From assembly GCF_000499845.2 (NCBI RefSeq), contig NC_023749.2, positions 36,901,843 to 36,965,842 of the forward strand: a stretch of 64,000 bases of DNA, in the 5' to 3' direction. Positions 22,942-34,349 of the stretch are shown piece after piece. Within the stretch, counting starts at the first letter, position 1. Each line of letters starts with the position of its first letter. The translations under genes were made by a program, and so were the position numbers. Source of the stretch: Phaseolus vulgaris. Lineage: Eukaryota > Streptophyta > Magnoliopsida > Fabales > Fabaceae. The notes under the pieces were generated by a model. That model made no database searches and was not told where the DNA came from. It was given only the letters and a program-made list of their open reading frames with translations.

Positions 22942-23026
22942 ATATTGATAAAAATGTATTACAAACATTAATAAAATATATCTTTCCCTATATTCCTATC
23001 TATCTATCTAATTCCTACACTATTGA

Positions 23027-24465
23027 TTAGCTAGAGTTATAAAAAATTAGGAAATTTGTGGCCCAAGCATGTCTCATATTTTATGGCGGCTGAAGGCTGT
23101 GCTTGCTCATTCATAAAGAACTGCATTACAAAATAAGGTTCACATAAATTAGTGTTAAGATACATATATGTTAAAGAATTATAAAAATAATTTATACCAT
23201 CATGTTACCTACTTCCAATCACTTTTAAGGCCTAGTCTTACAATGGTAACCATCCATTGCATAATGTAATAGCCACACTCATAACTTTCTGGTTGTCTAT
23301 TACACTATAATTCAATAGAAAGTAAAAGTTAATATTGATAAACAATAAAAAGAGAAAGACAAAAATTACAAACCTTAAGTGTCATCCACTTTAGATTTTG
23401 ATAATTTGAATTGGATCGACATTTTAGGATGTTATATCCACGCCATGAACTGATTAATACAAAAAACCGCGTTAGTAAATTTTTAATTAGTAACATACAG
23501 AGTTAAGTTTATAGTGTACTTACTTATCAATCATATTCTTCAAATGTGTGGATGACCTCTTATGTAGGGAACAAAACCACATAACAGTCTTATCTATTGT
23601 AGATAAGACAAGTAACTGCCAATGACTCCTATATCATCCATGAAAAGAGTTAGTAAATATTTAAAACATGAAATAGTAATAATTGACGACTTATAATTAA
23701 ACTTACTCATTAATATAAGGGCATAAAGAAATTTGTTTTCCCTCTTTTTCTAGCGTGTTAGTGATGTATGATTGGGTTTCACATTTCTTTGTTCTAGTGG
23801 GACTAGTATATGAGGGATCTAAGAATCTATAAACATCATCCTTCCCATCATTGATAGAAACTCCATGTAAATACCTATAAGTTATTAGTTAAAGCATAAT
23901 CAATAATAATTTAACATAAAGTAAATTGAAATATAGGTAAAGATACTTACATGATACAAAATTGAATTATATTTATATTGAGCTCATGATCCCCAACTGC
24001 AAATTCTAACAAATCTGACATGTATATGTACCATGGAATGCTAGTGTTTATTTAAAAAAATGTATCACCCTATGGTATGTTCATAAGGTTATGACCAATC
24101 TCTCTAGCAGCTGCATCTAAGGAAGCTATAGGATCGTCAATCAGAACCTCATGCTTCTTTTTCAAACTTGGTTTCCGACGAGGTTTCTACAAAATAAAGA
24201 ACACTTGTATTAAATTAGATGTAATATATAAATATAAATTAAATGAAATTGTTATTGGAGGTTCAGGTATAATTCGAATTAGGTGTCTGGGCCACGCTAC
24301 GAATGTTTGAAATGCATCGGACACAGTTATTACTTCATCAGAAGGTAGAGGAACATGAGCATCAACTACTCGAAGTCTTTCCACCGTTACCTTCACCGCA
24401 TCAGAGGAGAGAGGAACGTTATGTAAGGTGGTGGCCTCTTGATAAACTTTTGCAATGACCACCAC
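23027..24465 (-). pseudogene. Ulp1-type cysteine protease gene (C48 family) carried by the CACTA element
   Basis: Minus-strand gene read as exons: 24465 to about 24258, 24186-23951, 23874-23707, 23628-23524, 23449-23374, about 23290-23213, and a last exon starting near 23126 and ending at 23027. Most junctions have GT/AG sites and agreeing codon phase. Exon 1 has VPLSSDAVKVTVERLRVVDA and FVAWPRHL. Then come SIPWYIYMSDLLEF, YLHGVSINDGKDDVYRFLDP, the catalytic-His segment ESHWQLLVLSTIDKTVMWFC and the catalytic-Cys segment SYECGYYIMQWM (Cys codon at 23275-23277). Ulp1-type enzymes cleave SUMO or related conjugates; whether this one did is unknown. It is broken by two stops in exon 2 (near IGHNLMNIP), two in the last exon, and an unclear exon 1 donor. 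Catalytic His and Cys remain. Confidence 0.8.
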
Positions 24466-24552
24466 TTATGCGAACATAATTAATCCAATTTCGATCCATT
24501 ATATTCTATAATAGTCATTTAGGTGTTTACTAATGAATGTGAAATCTCACGT

Positions 24553-24645
24553 TTGCCGATGGTCGAACACCCCCAGACTCAATACCAGCACGTATCAATT
24601 GTCGAGGGTCGAACACCCTCGAACTCAATACCAACACGATAATTC
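24553..24645. repeat. Two-copy repeat in the Ulp1-bearing CACTA element
   Basis: Two imperfect units of about 50 bp: a GATGGTCGAACACCCCC or GAGGGTCGAACACCCTC block followed by ACTCAATACCARCACG. A related pair occurs at 44255-44320 in the small CACTA-like element. 24660-24900 next to it is AT-rich without a gene; 24900-25260 is purine-rich on the plus strand and probably the 5' untranslated region of the protease gene. Confidence 0.6.
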
Positions 24646-25289
24646 TATTCTAACCTAACAACTAATATAATATAAATTAATAATAAATACAAATTATAAT
24701 AAATACTAAATATACAAATTAAAAATTATTAAATTAATTATAAATATTAAATAATATAAATCTATCTACCATCTAATAATTTAATAATTATATTCTAACC
24801 TAAAAACAAAAATAATACAAATTTAAGAAAATACAAATTATAATAAATAAAAATAAAGAAATTAATAACATTAAAAAATATTTAAAAAAATTTAAAACTC
24901 CACCAACCTTGTGCGTGAAGGCAACAATGGTGGTGAAGAGCGGCGACAACGACAACAGCGAGAATAACAACAACAACAACGATGGTAGGGGCAGCGACGA
25001 CGAAGCAATTAGAGCACAATGAAAACTCAAAGACCATCGTTGAAGGCAATGAAACAGTAGGAATATGGTGACCTTCGAGCAATGACAGGAAAGAAACAAA
25101 TAAGAGAAACCAAAACAAAACAAAAAGCATTGGTGAAGAAGAAGTAGAGAGCTCAAAAGCAACTTACCAATGGCACAAAGAAGACAATGCAGGCTTGAGG
25201 AAAACGAAGAAGAAGCACACAACAAAAGAGAAAACGAAGCAAAAGAGACAAGTATGAAAGCATAATTGGCGCACTCTGACTTAGGGTAC

Positions 25290-25583
25290 AAAAAAGAGTC
25301 TAAGAGGGTGGCTATTTCGTAAAACCGCCCTCTTACATGAAAGTTTTCCTCTAAGAGAGCAGCTTAGCCGCCCTGTTAGACAAAACACTTTCATCTAAGA
25401 GGGTGGTTTTACCAATAGCCACCTTCTTAGACGAAACACTTTCATATAAGAGGGTGACTTTACCAAATAGCCGCTTTCTTAGAGGAATTTAATTTAAAAA
25501 ATGCCACCGCGTTTTCAATGACAACGTCTAGCCGTAAAAGCGCCTTAAATGTAATGTCGAAATATGTCCTTTTTGCACTAGTG
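25290..25583. repeat. Subterminal repeats and right terminus of the Ulp1-bearing CACTA element
   Basis: Four or more alternating direct and inverted copies of a motif like CTAAGAGGGTGGCTATTT / AATAGCCACCTTCTTAG, then the end CTTTTTGCACTAGTG. Such arrays are the transposase-binding regions of CACTA elements. Confidence 0.8.
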
Positions 25584-25586
25584 TAA

Positions 25587-26230
25587 GATACAATGTTTTG
25601 GACATGCATGAATCTTTTTATAATCAAGGCGTAAATCACTAATCATAGTCATTGTTTTGTTAAAAGAATAAGGAATATTCAAACTAGGCATGACCTCTTT
25701 TCGTAATTGTAAGAGATAAGTGAATGAAGAATTACTTCAACCATGAAGAAATTTCAATAAATACCATTGAATGATGAAAGATAAAGTGGAGGAGTTTTCA
25801 CACCTAGAAAAGAGTTCTTGATTTGCATCATTAATCGATTGGTAGAACTTTCTACCTTCGTCGTCGGGACTCTCTTTGCCTCCTTTTACCTCTACCACAT
25901 TTATATATGTGTCATATAGTAAGCCATAAATATCATTCTATGAATCTTCACTATCTATCACGCCATCATCACTTTTGGTAGATGAAGGTATTTCTTCTCC
26001 ACGGTGAACCCAAACATTATAACCTCGTGGCTATTAAATGATCATAGATGACGCTTCTTCTTGCCCAAACAAAATTTCTACAATTAGCACATGAACATAA
26101 AATCTTACATTCCTGGGATCTTCATCTAATCTAATGTAAGCAAATTATAAAAATAACTCGAGACCATCTATATACTCCCTATTAAATCTTGGGAATTTAG
26201 CCCACTTTTTCTCCATCACATTTAATGTAA
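25587..26230 (-). pseudogene. CACTA transposase (TNP2 type), 5' half
   Basis: Minus strand, several stops. It opens with a transposase-associated domain (KKWAKFPRFNREYIDGLELF, then PRGYNVWVHRGEEIPSST) and continues with GRKFYQSINDANQELFSRCE, STLSFIIQWYLLKFLHG, SFTYLLQLRKEVMPSLNIP and DYKKIHACPKHCIL. The last string ends at the TAA duplication of the inserted CACTA element; the next conserved residues of the family (WKE) are found 15.5 kb away at the right edge of 9484-10085. Neither 5' terminus nor TIR of this host element was identified to the right. Confidence 0.85.
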
Positions 26231-27059
26231 AATATAAAGAAATAGTATAATTAAAAAATTAATAATTGAAAATAATAATACATGAATGATCAAGGAAATA
26301 ACATACGAATTTTGGAAAGTTCATAGATATAATAAAAAAGGTGCAGAAAAAGAAAGAAAGAAAGGTTTTGTTTGTAGAGATGTATGATTGTAAATTGCGT
26401 GGGAAAGATGAGAAGAAGTAAAAAGAAGAATGTGAAAAGGTGAATCTGTAGAAGGAAGGGCATATAGCAATTCTTCCAAGGCCAATTAATGTCAAATATC
26501 CATCTTTTTAAGCTTCACGCTAATCTTATAACCTTAAATTTTTTACCTTTTCCCAAACCTAATCTTTCTTTCTTTCTTATGTTCTATTTTTTCTTTCTAA
26601 AGTTCGAGCCGGAATACCAAATTAGTATAGGATCTTGGAGGCTATAACGTAACACACCAAACTGCACGCAATTCACTACATACAAGTCTCATTTTTTTCT
26701 ATTTCTATTTAAAGGACCTAACAATAATAAACTGGGAATGGTTAACTACCATTTGACCAATACCAAAATCAATTATTCTTATTGTAAATCACCAAGATCA
26801 GCACTCATTTTAACCATGTTTAGTGCTTTCAAATTAATTTTGTGTAGCATCAAAACAGAGAAATCCTAAATGTTTGTATTACTGTATTTCCTAAAGAGTT
26901 AACAGAAAAATAACAATATTTCATATTTCATTAAATTGATTTTGTGGCAATGACTATTACTTGAATTTATGTTGACTTGAGCGCATTTGAAAATTGAAGT
27001 CTCACGGTGAAGATGTTGTTGCTCATGCTACATTCTAAAACTGCGTACTTAACAGATAA
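26231..27059. other. AT-rich interval without a recognised gene
   Basis: Probably the 5' untranslated part of the TNP2-bearing CACTA element and unrelated flank. The ORF on the minus strand at 26259-26495 is low-complexity and I do not support it. Confidence 0.5.
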
Positions 27060-27500
27060 ATATGCATTTGATTTATGTAAATGAGGAAGAGGATACAAGT
27101 AAAGTATTAATTAACAATGGTTTACAACCTAATTAAGGTAAAGTACCAAACATGTCAACATATCTTCATTGAATGTGTTGCTGCCCAGAGAGTATGGTTA
27201 TTATGTTTAAGATGGATTGACATTGTGTTTGTACAGCATAAAACCATCTTGACTCACTTTGAAAGTTTCTACTTACCCCAACTCAGCAGTAGACAAAATC
27301 TATTATGGAAAGGAGCATGGGCAACTATAGTAGCATGTATATGAGAGCAAAGGAATTTCATTGTTTTTAATCAAGGGGTAGTAGACGTGGAGGACTTAAG
27401 TCTTGGCAGTGGCTAAAGCACATGGGTCACCCCTTTAGCTACTCATTTGCAGATTGGATGCTAAACCCTCTAATATGCATTAGAAGCTACAAGTAGATGT
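27060..27500 (+). pseudogene. LINE ORF2, C-terminal zinc-binding tail
   Basis: Fragment of the C-terminal region of a plant L1-type reverse transcriptase (zf-RVT-like): CQHIFIECVAAQRVWLLCLRW, FVQHKTILTHFESF, LLWKGAWATIV, then after a stop RNFIVFNQG, and in another frame SYSFADWMLNPLICI. The frame is broken before and after the 75-codon ORF at 27117-27344. Catalytic RT and endonuclease domains are absent, as in a typical 5'-truncated LINE copy. Confidence 0.75.
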
Positions 27501-28480
27501 TTGAGGCTGGTGTTTGAGGGTGGATACAAGCTAACTGCTTTGTGGTCTTTTTTAGTGTGCGCCTTATATATCACTTTAAAGGAGTGCTTCTGCCGCAGAA
27601 TGCTGTATAAAAACCATCAATTTGGTACCTAACATCCAGATGAGGTTAGGAAGATCTAAATTGAAGTTAAGCAAGATGTTGATGTGATGGAATGAAAACA
27701 GATTGGAGGAAACCAAAAAGAACAGAATAAGGTGATGCAGGGGTTACTAGGAGGGATCTGACGAGCTACAGGTTTGCAAAGCTGCAGGTAGATCTCTGAT
27801 GTTGTATTATTTATTGGTAATACAAATGGTGCACAACACTTGTATTGGAAGGCAAGTAAATGAGGGTGGAGGAAGTAAAATGGAAGGCAGGTGTTGGAAG
27901 AGGGTAGGCTAAAGGAACATTGGTGGCCAACTCATGTACTGCTCTGGTGCTGGCATGATAAAGTAATGCCACATACTTATGAAACTTATGCTAATGTAAA
28001 TATAATCAAACAAGCATATGCGGTAATTTGGAGGTGATGCAGGTAGTAATAAGGTGTGAATCTGTAAAGTGAGTAAAACAGGCTTAAGAGTAAGACTTGG
28101 ATGGATAAGTGGGGGATGTGTCAGGTAGTGGAAGTCCGAGTGGAGGACTGCTGGAACTGGGGACTAGGTATAGGTGGGGGCAGGACTTTAAAATCTTTTC
28201 AGAACTAGACTATCCTTGTTTTTTTGGCTTTGATTAGCAGATTCTATTTAGATAGAGTCTAGGCAAGGTTGGATGGATCAAGCGTTGACAAGTAGGTGGG
28301 GGAGGATTGAATTGTTTGAAACTTTAAATAGTAGTTACTGTTAAGCAAAGATGCACATGCTGAGAATGTAAAATGGTTAGCGCGAGTTTTGTGTGAGAGG
28401 ACAAAAGGGTTTTTTTATAAGGGTTGGAACACCCCTAAAGTGTTCCTTTTATATTCATTTAAATCTTTGCTGATAAAAAT
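27501..28480 (+). mobile_element. Probable LINE 3' untranslated region
   Basis: No ORF. Continues from the LINE tail and ends near CTTTGCTGATAAAAATAAAA at 28462-28481. A similar ending (TTTTTTGTTATAAAAATAAAA, preceded by a related block) recurs at 28660-28748, suggesting a second truncated LINE end next to the first. Confidence 0.5.
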
Positions 28481-29359
28481 AAAAGGTAAAGTGCCAATAA
28501 GAAAATTATAGAACAATAAAGAGAATCAATGATTTGCATGAAGTTTGTCAAAAACCTGTATGAGAACTTTTTGAGAGGTAGAGCTATGTTTGGTAGTTAC
28601 GTCTTGTAGGTTAGGTGGTTCAAACGTTCTTTTCGTTGTGTATAGTGGTAGGAGGGTGTGCTTTTTAGGAAGGCCTTTTATATACGGGTTGAGATATCCC
28701 TAAAATATCTCATATTTATTCATTCGTTTTTTGTTATAAAAATAAAAAACCTTTCAAGTTTGTGTTAATGTCCCTTTCAAGTTGTTTCTCAAGTTTTTTC
28801 AACTCCTATGTTAAATAGTCCAAGATCTTCTCCAAATAAATGCCTAAAAAGATAATGCATTGGGAAGTTAATTTTTACATAAGGAAGGTAGTTATATGCA
28901 AGGTTGACAGAGTACAATGAAGTGTCATAAGCTACTTATTTGACTTATTAACTCATGGATTAATAAGTTACTTAAATTTTGATTTGTCTATTCTTTTCAA
29001 CTCTCATAAATTACACAATCAACTAGCTTCGAAGAGATCCTAAGAATGCTTTCGATTCAACCAAACGTTTCAAAATAAAATCCAAAAAATTAAAATTAGA
29101 AATCAAATAACCAATAAACACTTAACCCATGAGAAAATCGAAACAAAAAAGTAGTGTAAATCTGGTATCTTCACATTTCGCCTCCGTCACACGACAATTC
29201 TTCAAGAACTACCCTGAGCAGATGAACAAGGTTGAGCAGACGAATGTGATATCAGTGGGTAGGCTTTTTCATTCTTCAAATGAAGCATAATTTGGGAACT
29301 TGAAAATTTTTTGAATGTAGGGTTTTGAGGTTTTTTACGTGAGGTTTTCACATTCTTTA
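28481..29359. other. Interval without a recognised gene
   Basis: Contains the second LINE-like tail (28660-28748). I see nothing else coding or structural. Confidence 0.5.
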
Positions 29360-29678
29360 AGTTTCAGTGGAAATATGTTTCACGTTGGGAAATACTGTTT
29401 TTCATAAAACACCTACAATTTAAAAAATGTTGCCTAAAATTGAAAACACCTACAATTTAAAAATTGTTGCCTCATACTATTTTAATGTTTGTCTATGTTT
29501 AATAATTGTTGCTTAAAATAAATAACCAATGTTTTTTCTAAACATTTTGAGCTAAAGGAAAGAAAGTAAACCTTCTTTTGTAAGCAACAATAAAAAACTA
29601 TTGTTTATACTCCCTTTAAGCAACACTTGTTTACTTGTTGACATATTAGTGTGACATAAAGTGAAAAATTGTGTAGTG
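29360..29678. mobile_element. Right end of another CACTA-like element
   Basis: Ends AAAAATTGTGTAGTG (TIR CACTACACAATTTTT), followed by ATG as a possible 3-bp duplication. The preceding 300 bp carries repeats such as ACACCTACAATTTAAAAA and TTGTTGCYTAAAAT in both orientations. It abuts the Athila protease relic, consistent with insertion into it. The left end was not found. Confidence 0.5.
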
Positions 29679-29681
29679 ATG

Positions 29682-31128
29682 TGGATACTTTATCGATCTA
29701 TCAGTTAACTGCAATGTCATCCATGTCGGCAACACTTTTACGTCTCCAATTTTTTTTCAGCATGGATAAAGGCATGCGATTAATACTTGCTCCAAGATCT
29801 AACAATGCCTTTCCAACTACGAGGTTGCCTATTGTAACAAGCAAAGTAAAACTCCCAAGATCTTTAGATTTTTCTGGCAAAGATTTCTGAATGATGGCAC
29901 TAGAACTAACTTCCAACTCCACTATTTCTTGCTCCTTGAATTTTCTCTTATTTGTCAACAAATCTTTCACAAACCTAGCATAACTTAGCATCTCCTCAAA
30001 AGCTTCAGTGAAAGGAATGTTGATCTGCAACCCCTTAAGGATATAAAGAATTCTTGTAAATTGCCTTTCCTTATCCTTCTTTTATAGAGAATTTGGATAT
30101 GGTACATTTAGAATTGGAGCATTTCTCTTTGGATTCTCAATTTTCTTTTTCTTTTTCTCATTTTTTTCTTAAGTATTTACACTCTTTTTTTTCTTTTTCT
30201 TTCTCCTCTTCTCCCTCACATTCATTTTTCTCTTCCTCATCAGCAACCAAATTATCACCAATCCGCTCTCCTACAATTATACCACTTCTAGTAGTGATTG
30301 ACTTACAATTCTCCTTGGGATTCATTTGCGTGTTGGCTGAAAATTGACTACTTTGTTAATCCGCCAACTGTTTAACAATTTGTCTCACTTGTGTTTCCAA
30401 GTTTCTTATTGAAGCTTTAGTATTCTTCCGATTAGACAGAGATAGTTGCATAAATTTCTCCAAGGTATCTTCCAATTTGCTTGCTCTTTCCTGAACTGAA
30501 GGATAAAGTGGTTGTTGTCATTGATAAGGGCATTGCTTATTAGATGTACTAGCATCTTGTTTCCACCCAAAACCTTGATTTTAATTGCTTCTCCAACCTT
30601 GAGACATATCATTATGACTCGTCTTCCTTGACTACCCATGTAGTGGACCTCTTCTTCAACTGGATTACTCTAGTACGAACAGTGACCATTTAGATTATCA
30701 ACTCCAAAAAAATTACACTTCATGGAATGAGTCTGATTCAAAAAATAATGCACAAGTTGTAATTTTTTTGGCAATTTAGACATCTATGTAGTTAATGCTT
30801 CAATCTGCTGTGTAAGAATTTTATTATGGGCCAAAATTGCATCTAAAGTATTAAGCTCAAACACCCCCTTCTTCTAAACAATCCGTCTATCATTTTGAGC
30901 ATGATAATATGTTAAAGCCAATGCCTCGATAATCCTTGTTGCTTGTACAACATCGACAACCATCATTGTACCACCAACTGCTGCATCCAAAATCATATTT
31001 GTATTAGGTGTGAGGTCATTGTAGAAGATGTTCAACTACGTAATAACTTCAAATCCATGATTTGGGTATCTTCTCAACATTACATTAAATCTCTCCCAAG
31101 CTTCACAAAATTGTTCATTTGGTCCTTG
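29682..31128 (-). pseudogene. Athila-type gag and protease relic
   Basis: Minus strand. From right to left: gag (NPNTNMILDA-type region, then CNFF...NGHCSY, a degraded zinc knuckle near 30690), a Gln-rich linker, then the protease region at 30030-29701 with NIPFTEAFEEML, IIQKSLPEKSKDLGSFTLLV and the active-site equivalent LLDLGASINRMPLSMLK. Stops and frameshifts are frequent in gag; the protease part is open for 109 codons. RT and integrase are absent. It is cut at 31128 by the LTR that follows and at 29682 by a CACTA end. Confidence 0.8.
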
Positions 31129-32445
31129 TGATAAATGTCATAATTTAGTAACATTTTATGCAAAAAGCTAGGCACTTATGGATTTTAATTGTTGATAAAG
31201 TTATAATTCAACCTTAAATTTAGGAATTTGAATCTTTTAACATATTTTTGGATTATGAGATGAATAAGAACTATTTATTTCCAAGCTTGTGCTAATATCA
31301 GAAATCTAGGGGAATACGGAGTTAAAAGGCTAAAGGAGGAATGGAAATTTAGAGACGAGAAGAAGACACAAAGTTGGGGCATTCAACATTCGCCCAAAAC
31401 TTGCCCAAACTCGCCTAAGCAAGATCACCCTAGAGGCAAACTTGCTCTCTCGAGCAAACTCGCCCAGAACTCACCCATATTCTCCCAAGTGAGATCACTC
31501 TAGAGGCAAACTTGCTCTCTGGAGCAAACTCTCCAAGAAATTTCTCATGCTCACCTAAGACTCGCTTAGTCTCGCTTAAGAGATTTTGCTCTAATGAAGT
31601 TGGTTTTTATTTTCGTGAAACTCGCCTAAGCAAGAAATATCTTGCTTGAGCGAGATGTTACTTAACCTACATCAAATTAGGTTAAATAAGGGCGTGAGGC
31701 AGAGCTGTCAAAGAAGAAGGGAGGATAATCAGAGATAGAAAACCCCAAAGGAGGCATTCGTCACTAAGAAACACCATAGATCTTCTTTTCTTGCTTTCAA
31801 TGCTTGTAATGGCCAATATGAGTGACTAAGTCTTCCCTTTGGGATTGAGAGTAATTTGTTCAAACTCTTAGATATTGAGATTATATTTATTTATAATATT
31901 ATGTTCTTGATTGATGATGGTATTATCATTTTATTTTGAAAAGTACTTCTGAGTATCTAACCTAAATGATAATGCTTAACATATTTGAATGCTAAGAATA
32001 GATTTGAAAGGTTAATTGCTTTATAACATTTGTTTATAATGATAAGAATGTTCTTATAAATATGTGAGGAATCAATATTTAGGAGACAATCTTAATGATT
32101 TTATATGCGAGGAATTGATACGAATGATTTACATATGTGCATTGATGTTAATCAAGTTAGGATGTTATATGTTTTTATTTATTGAAAATACAGACGAGTG
32201 AGAAGGATTAATCTCAATCCCAATTTTCTGAATTTTATTATCTTAATCGTTTACTTTGTTTTCATTTAATTTCTCACATAATTTTATGATACTAATGACC
32301 TTTCAATCAAACTTTCACACATACTTTGATTTAATTAATACTATACATTGAGATTTAAAAAAAATTGTTCCTTGTGGGTTCGATATCCATCCTTAGGGAC
32401 AATTTATCACTTCTGACTCGATACACTTGCCTAAATAAGGCATCA
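31129..32445 (+). repeat. 5' LTR of an Athila-type element
   Basis: Begins TGATAAATGTCATAATTTAG and ends AAATAAGGCATCA, followed by a primer-binding site. Lies inside the minus-strand Athila gag relic; the five bases before it are CCTTG. The middle carries several GCCCAAACTCGCCTAAGC-like copies (31390-31660). Confidence 0.8.
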
Positions 32446-32451
32446 AGTTTT

Positions 32452-32469
32452 TGGCATCGTTTTCAGGGA
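32452..32469 (+). other. Degraded primer-binding site (tRNA-Asp type)
   Basis: TGGCATCGTTTTCAGGGA six bases after the LTR. It resembles the TGGCGCCGTTGCCGGGGA site used by Athila elements (from memory), with a few changes. Confidence 0.65.
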
Positions 32470-32649
32470 ACAATTTTGTTAAAATTTGAGAGTCAAAATT
32501 CCTAAATACCTGCTACAACTAAGGCCTTGGAGATGAAACATGCATTTTTGTATACACATTTGTTTACATTTTATGAGTTGGTGAGAACAATGAGCTTTCA
32601 ATTAGGTGATATAGAATCTGTATATTTGTGTTTGTTTCCTTTTTCATTG

Positions 32650-34148
32650 GCAGGAAAAACAAAGGAATGAGTCAAATCCTATCCGAATCAAATCCTCGCG
32701 AGTAGGAAAGATGTAGAGGAGAAATTTTTACAAATATTTTTTCCACTATCCTGCTACATCAAAGCAAAGTTAGATATTTCTATGTTCATACAAGGATTAG
32801 ATGAAGCCTTTTGTGAAGCATGAGAAAGATTTAAAGTGATGTTGAGAAAATGCCCAAATCACGTGTTTGAAGATATTGCACAAATGAACATCTTTCATAA
32901 TTGCCTCAGACCTGACACAAAAATGCTTTTATATGTTGCAGTTGGTGATACAAAGATGGTTGTCGATGTAGAACAGTTGACAAAGATTATTGATGCAATG
33001 GCATAAAAAAACTATCAAGCCCAAAATGATAGACAAGATCGAGCAAAAGAAAGGGATGTTTGACCTTAATACTTCATGAGATTTTGGCTTAAAACAAAAC
33101 TAGACACAACATATTGAAGCTTTGGCCAAGTAGATGTCTAAGTTGAAGCAACAAATACAAGTTTCACATTTTTTTCAGAATCAACACCAACCGATGAGGT
33201 GTGATTTTTGTGGAGGTGATCACCCAAATGGTCATTGTTCTTACCAAAACAATCCATCTGAAAAGGAGATTAATTATGTGAGCAACCAGGGAAGACAAGG
33301 TAGTTTCTCCAAAAACAATTGTCTAAATAATATGAATCAAGGTTGGAGAGGCAATCAAAATCAAGGTTTTGGATGGAAACAAGATGCTAGTCCATCAAAC
33401 AGATAACCCCATTTTCAACAACAACCACTTTATCCTTCAGTTCAAGAGAGAATGAGTAAATTGGAGGATGCCTTGGAAAAAATCATGCAAGCTTCACTAT
33501 CCAATCAGAAGAATACTGAAGCTTCAAAATGAATTTTAGAGACACAAGTGGGACAACTTGCAAAGCTGTTGGCAGATCCACATAGTGGTCAATTTTCAGC
33601 TAACACACAAACAAGGAGGAATGTAAGTCAATTACTACTAGAAGTGGAATAGTTATAGGAGAGGGGATTAGTGACAATTTGGTTACTTTTGAGGAGAAAA
33701 ATAATGAGGAAAGAAAAATTGAGAGTGAGGGAGAAGAGGAAGAAAAAAAAGAAAAAAAAACGTACATATAAAAAACAAAGAAGAGAAAAAAATGAGAATC
33801 TATAGAAGAACAAGGAACGACAATTTTCCAGATTTCTTGATATCCTTAAGAGATTGTAGATAAATATTCCTTTTACTGAAGCTTTGGAGCTAGATTTATG
33901 AGGGATCTATTGACAAAAAAAGGAAATTTAAAGAGTAAGAAACAGTGGAGTTAGAAGTTGGCTATAGTGCTGTCATTCAGTAATATTTGCTAGATAATTA
34001 TAGAGACCTAAAGAGTTTCACTTTGTTAATCACAATAGGCAATCTTACATTTGGAAAGTTATTATTAGATCTTGGAGCAAATGTAAATCTCATGACATTA
34101 TCCATGTTGAAGAAAATTGGAGAAGTTGAAATATTGTCTACAAGGGTG
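32650..34148 (+). pseudogene. Athila-type gag and protease relic, plus strand
   Basis: Degenerate gag (FKVMLRKCPNHVFEDIAQM, TKMLLYVAVGDTKMVVDVEQ), a clear zinc knuckle CDFCGGDHPNGHC in the 90-codon ORF at 33134-33406, then a linker and the protease piece at 34019-34140 (TIGNLTFGKLLLDLGANVNL). It then runs directly into the 3' LTR at 34149, so RT, RNase H and integrase have been deleted. Several stops; non-functional. Confidence 0.8.
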
Positions 34149-34349
34149 TGATAAGTGTCATAATTCAGTAATATTTTATATAAAAAGATAGGCATTTATG
34201 GACTTTAATTGATAAAATAGTTCTAATTCAACCTCTAATTTAGGAATTTGAACCTTTTGACATATTTTTGGATTATAAGATGAATATGAACAATTTATTC
34301 CCAAGTTTTTGTTAATTTAAGGAATCAAGTGGAAAAAGGAGATAAAAGG
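34149..34349 (+). repeat. Athila 3' LTR, first piece
   Basis: Begins TGATAAGTGTCATAATTCAG and follows the 5' LTR at 31129 for about 200 bp. Interrupted at 34350 by a CRM-like insertion; related LTR sequence resumes at 35783. Confidence 0.75.

Larger units (their letters stand above)
10086..25583 (-). mobile_element. CACTA element with a Ulp1-protease gene, about 3.0 kb without nested insertions
   Basis: The right end is CTTTTTGCACTAGTG (TIR CACTAGTGCAAAAAG); the left end is a diverged TACTGATGCAGAAAAG at 10086. TSD TAA occurs at 10083-10085 and 25584-25586. Subterminal repeats with GGCGACTATTTACCATAGCC or GAGGGTGGCTATTT lie at both ends (10150-10245, 21517-21620, 25290-25490). It carries a Ulp1-type pseudogene (23027-24465) and no visible TNP2, so it probably needed transposase in trans. 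It lies inside the TNP2 gene of another CACTA element and is itself split by a Tat element and a solo LTR. Confidence 0.8.

Noticed and set aside
24800..25291. Minus-strand ORF of 163 codons rich in Leu, Ser and Phe, looking like a membrane protein
   Set aside because: It reads through purine-rich simple sequence in the likely 5' leader of the CACTA gene and has no domain signal.
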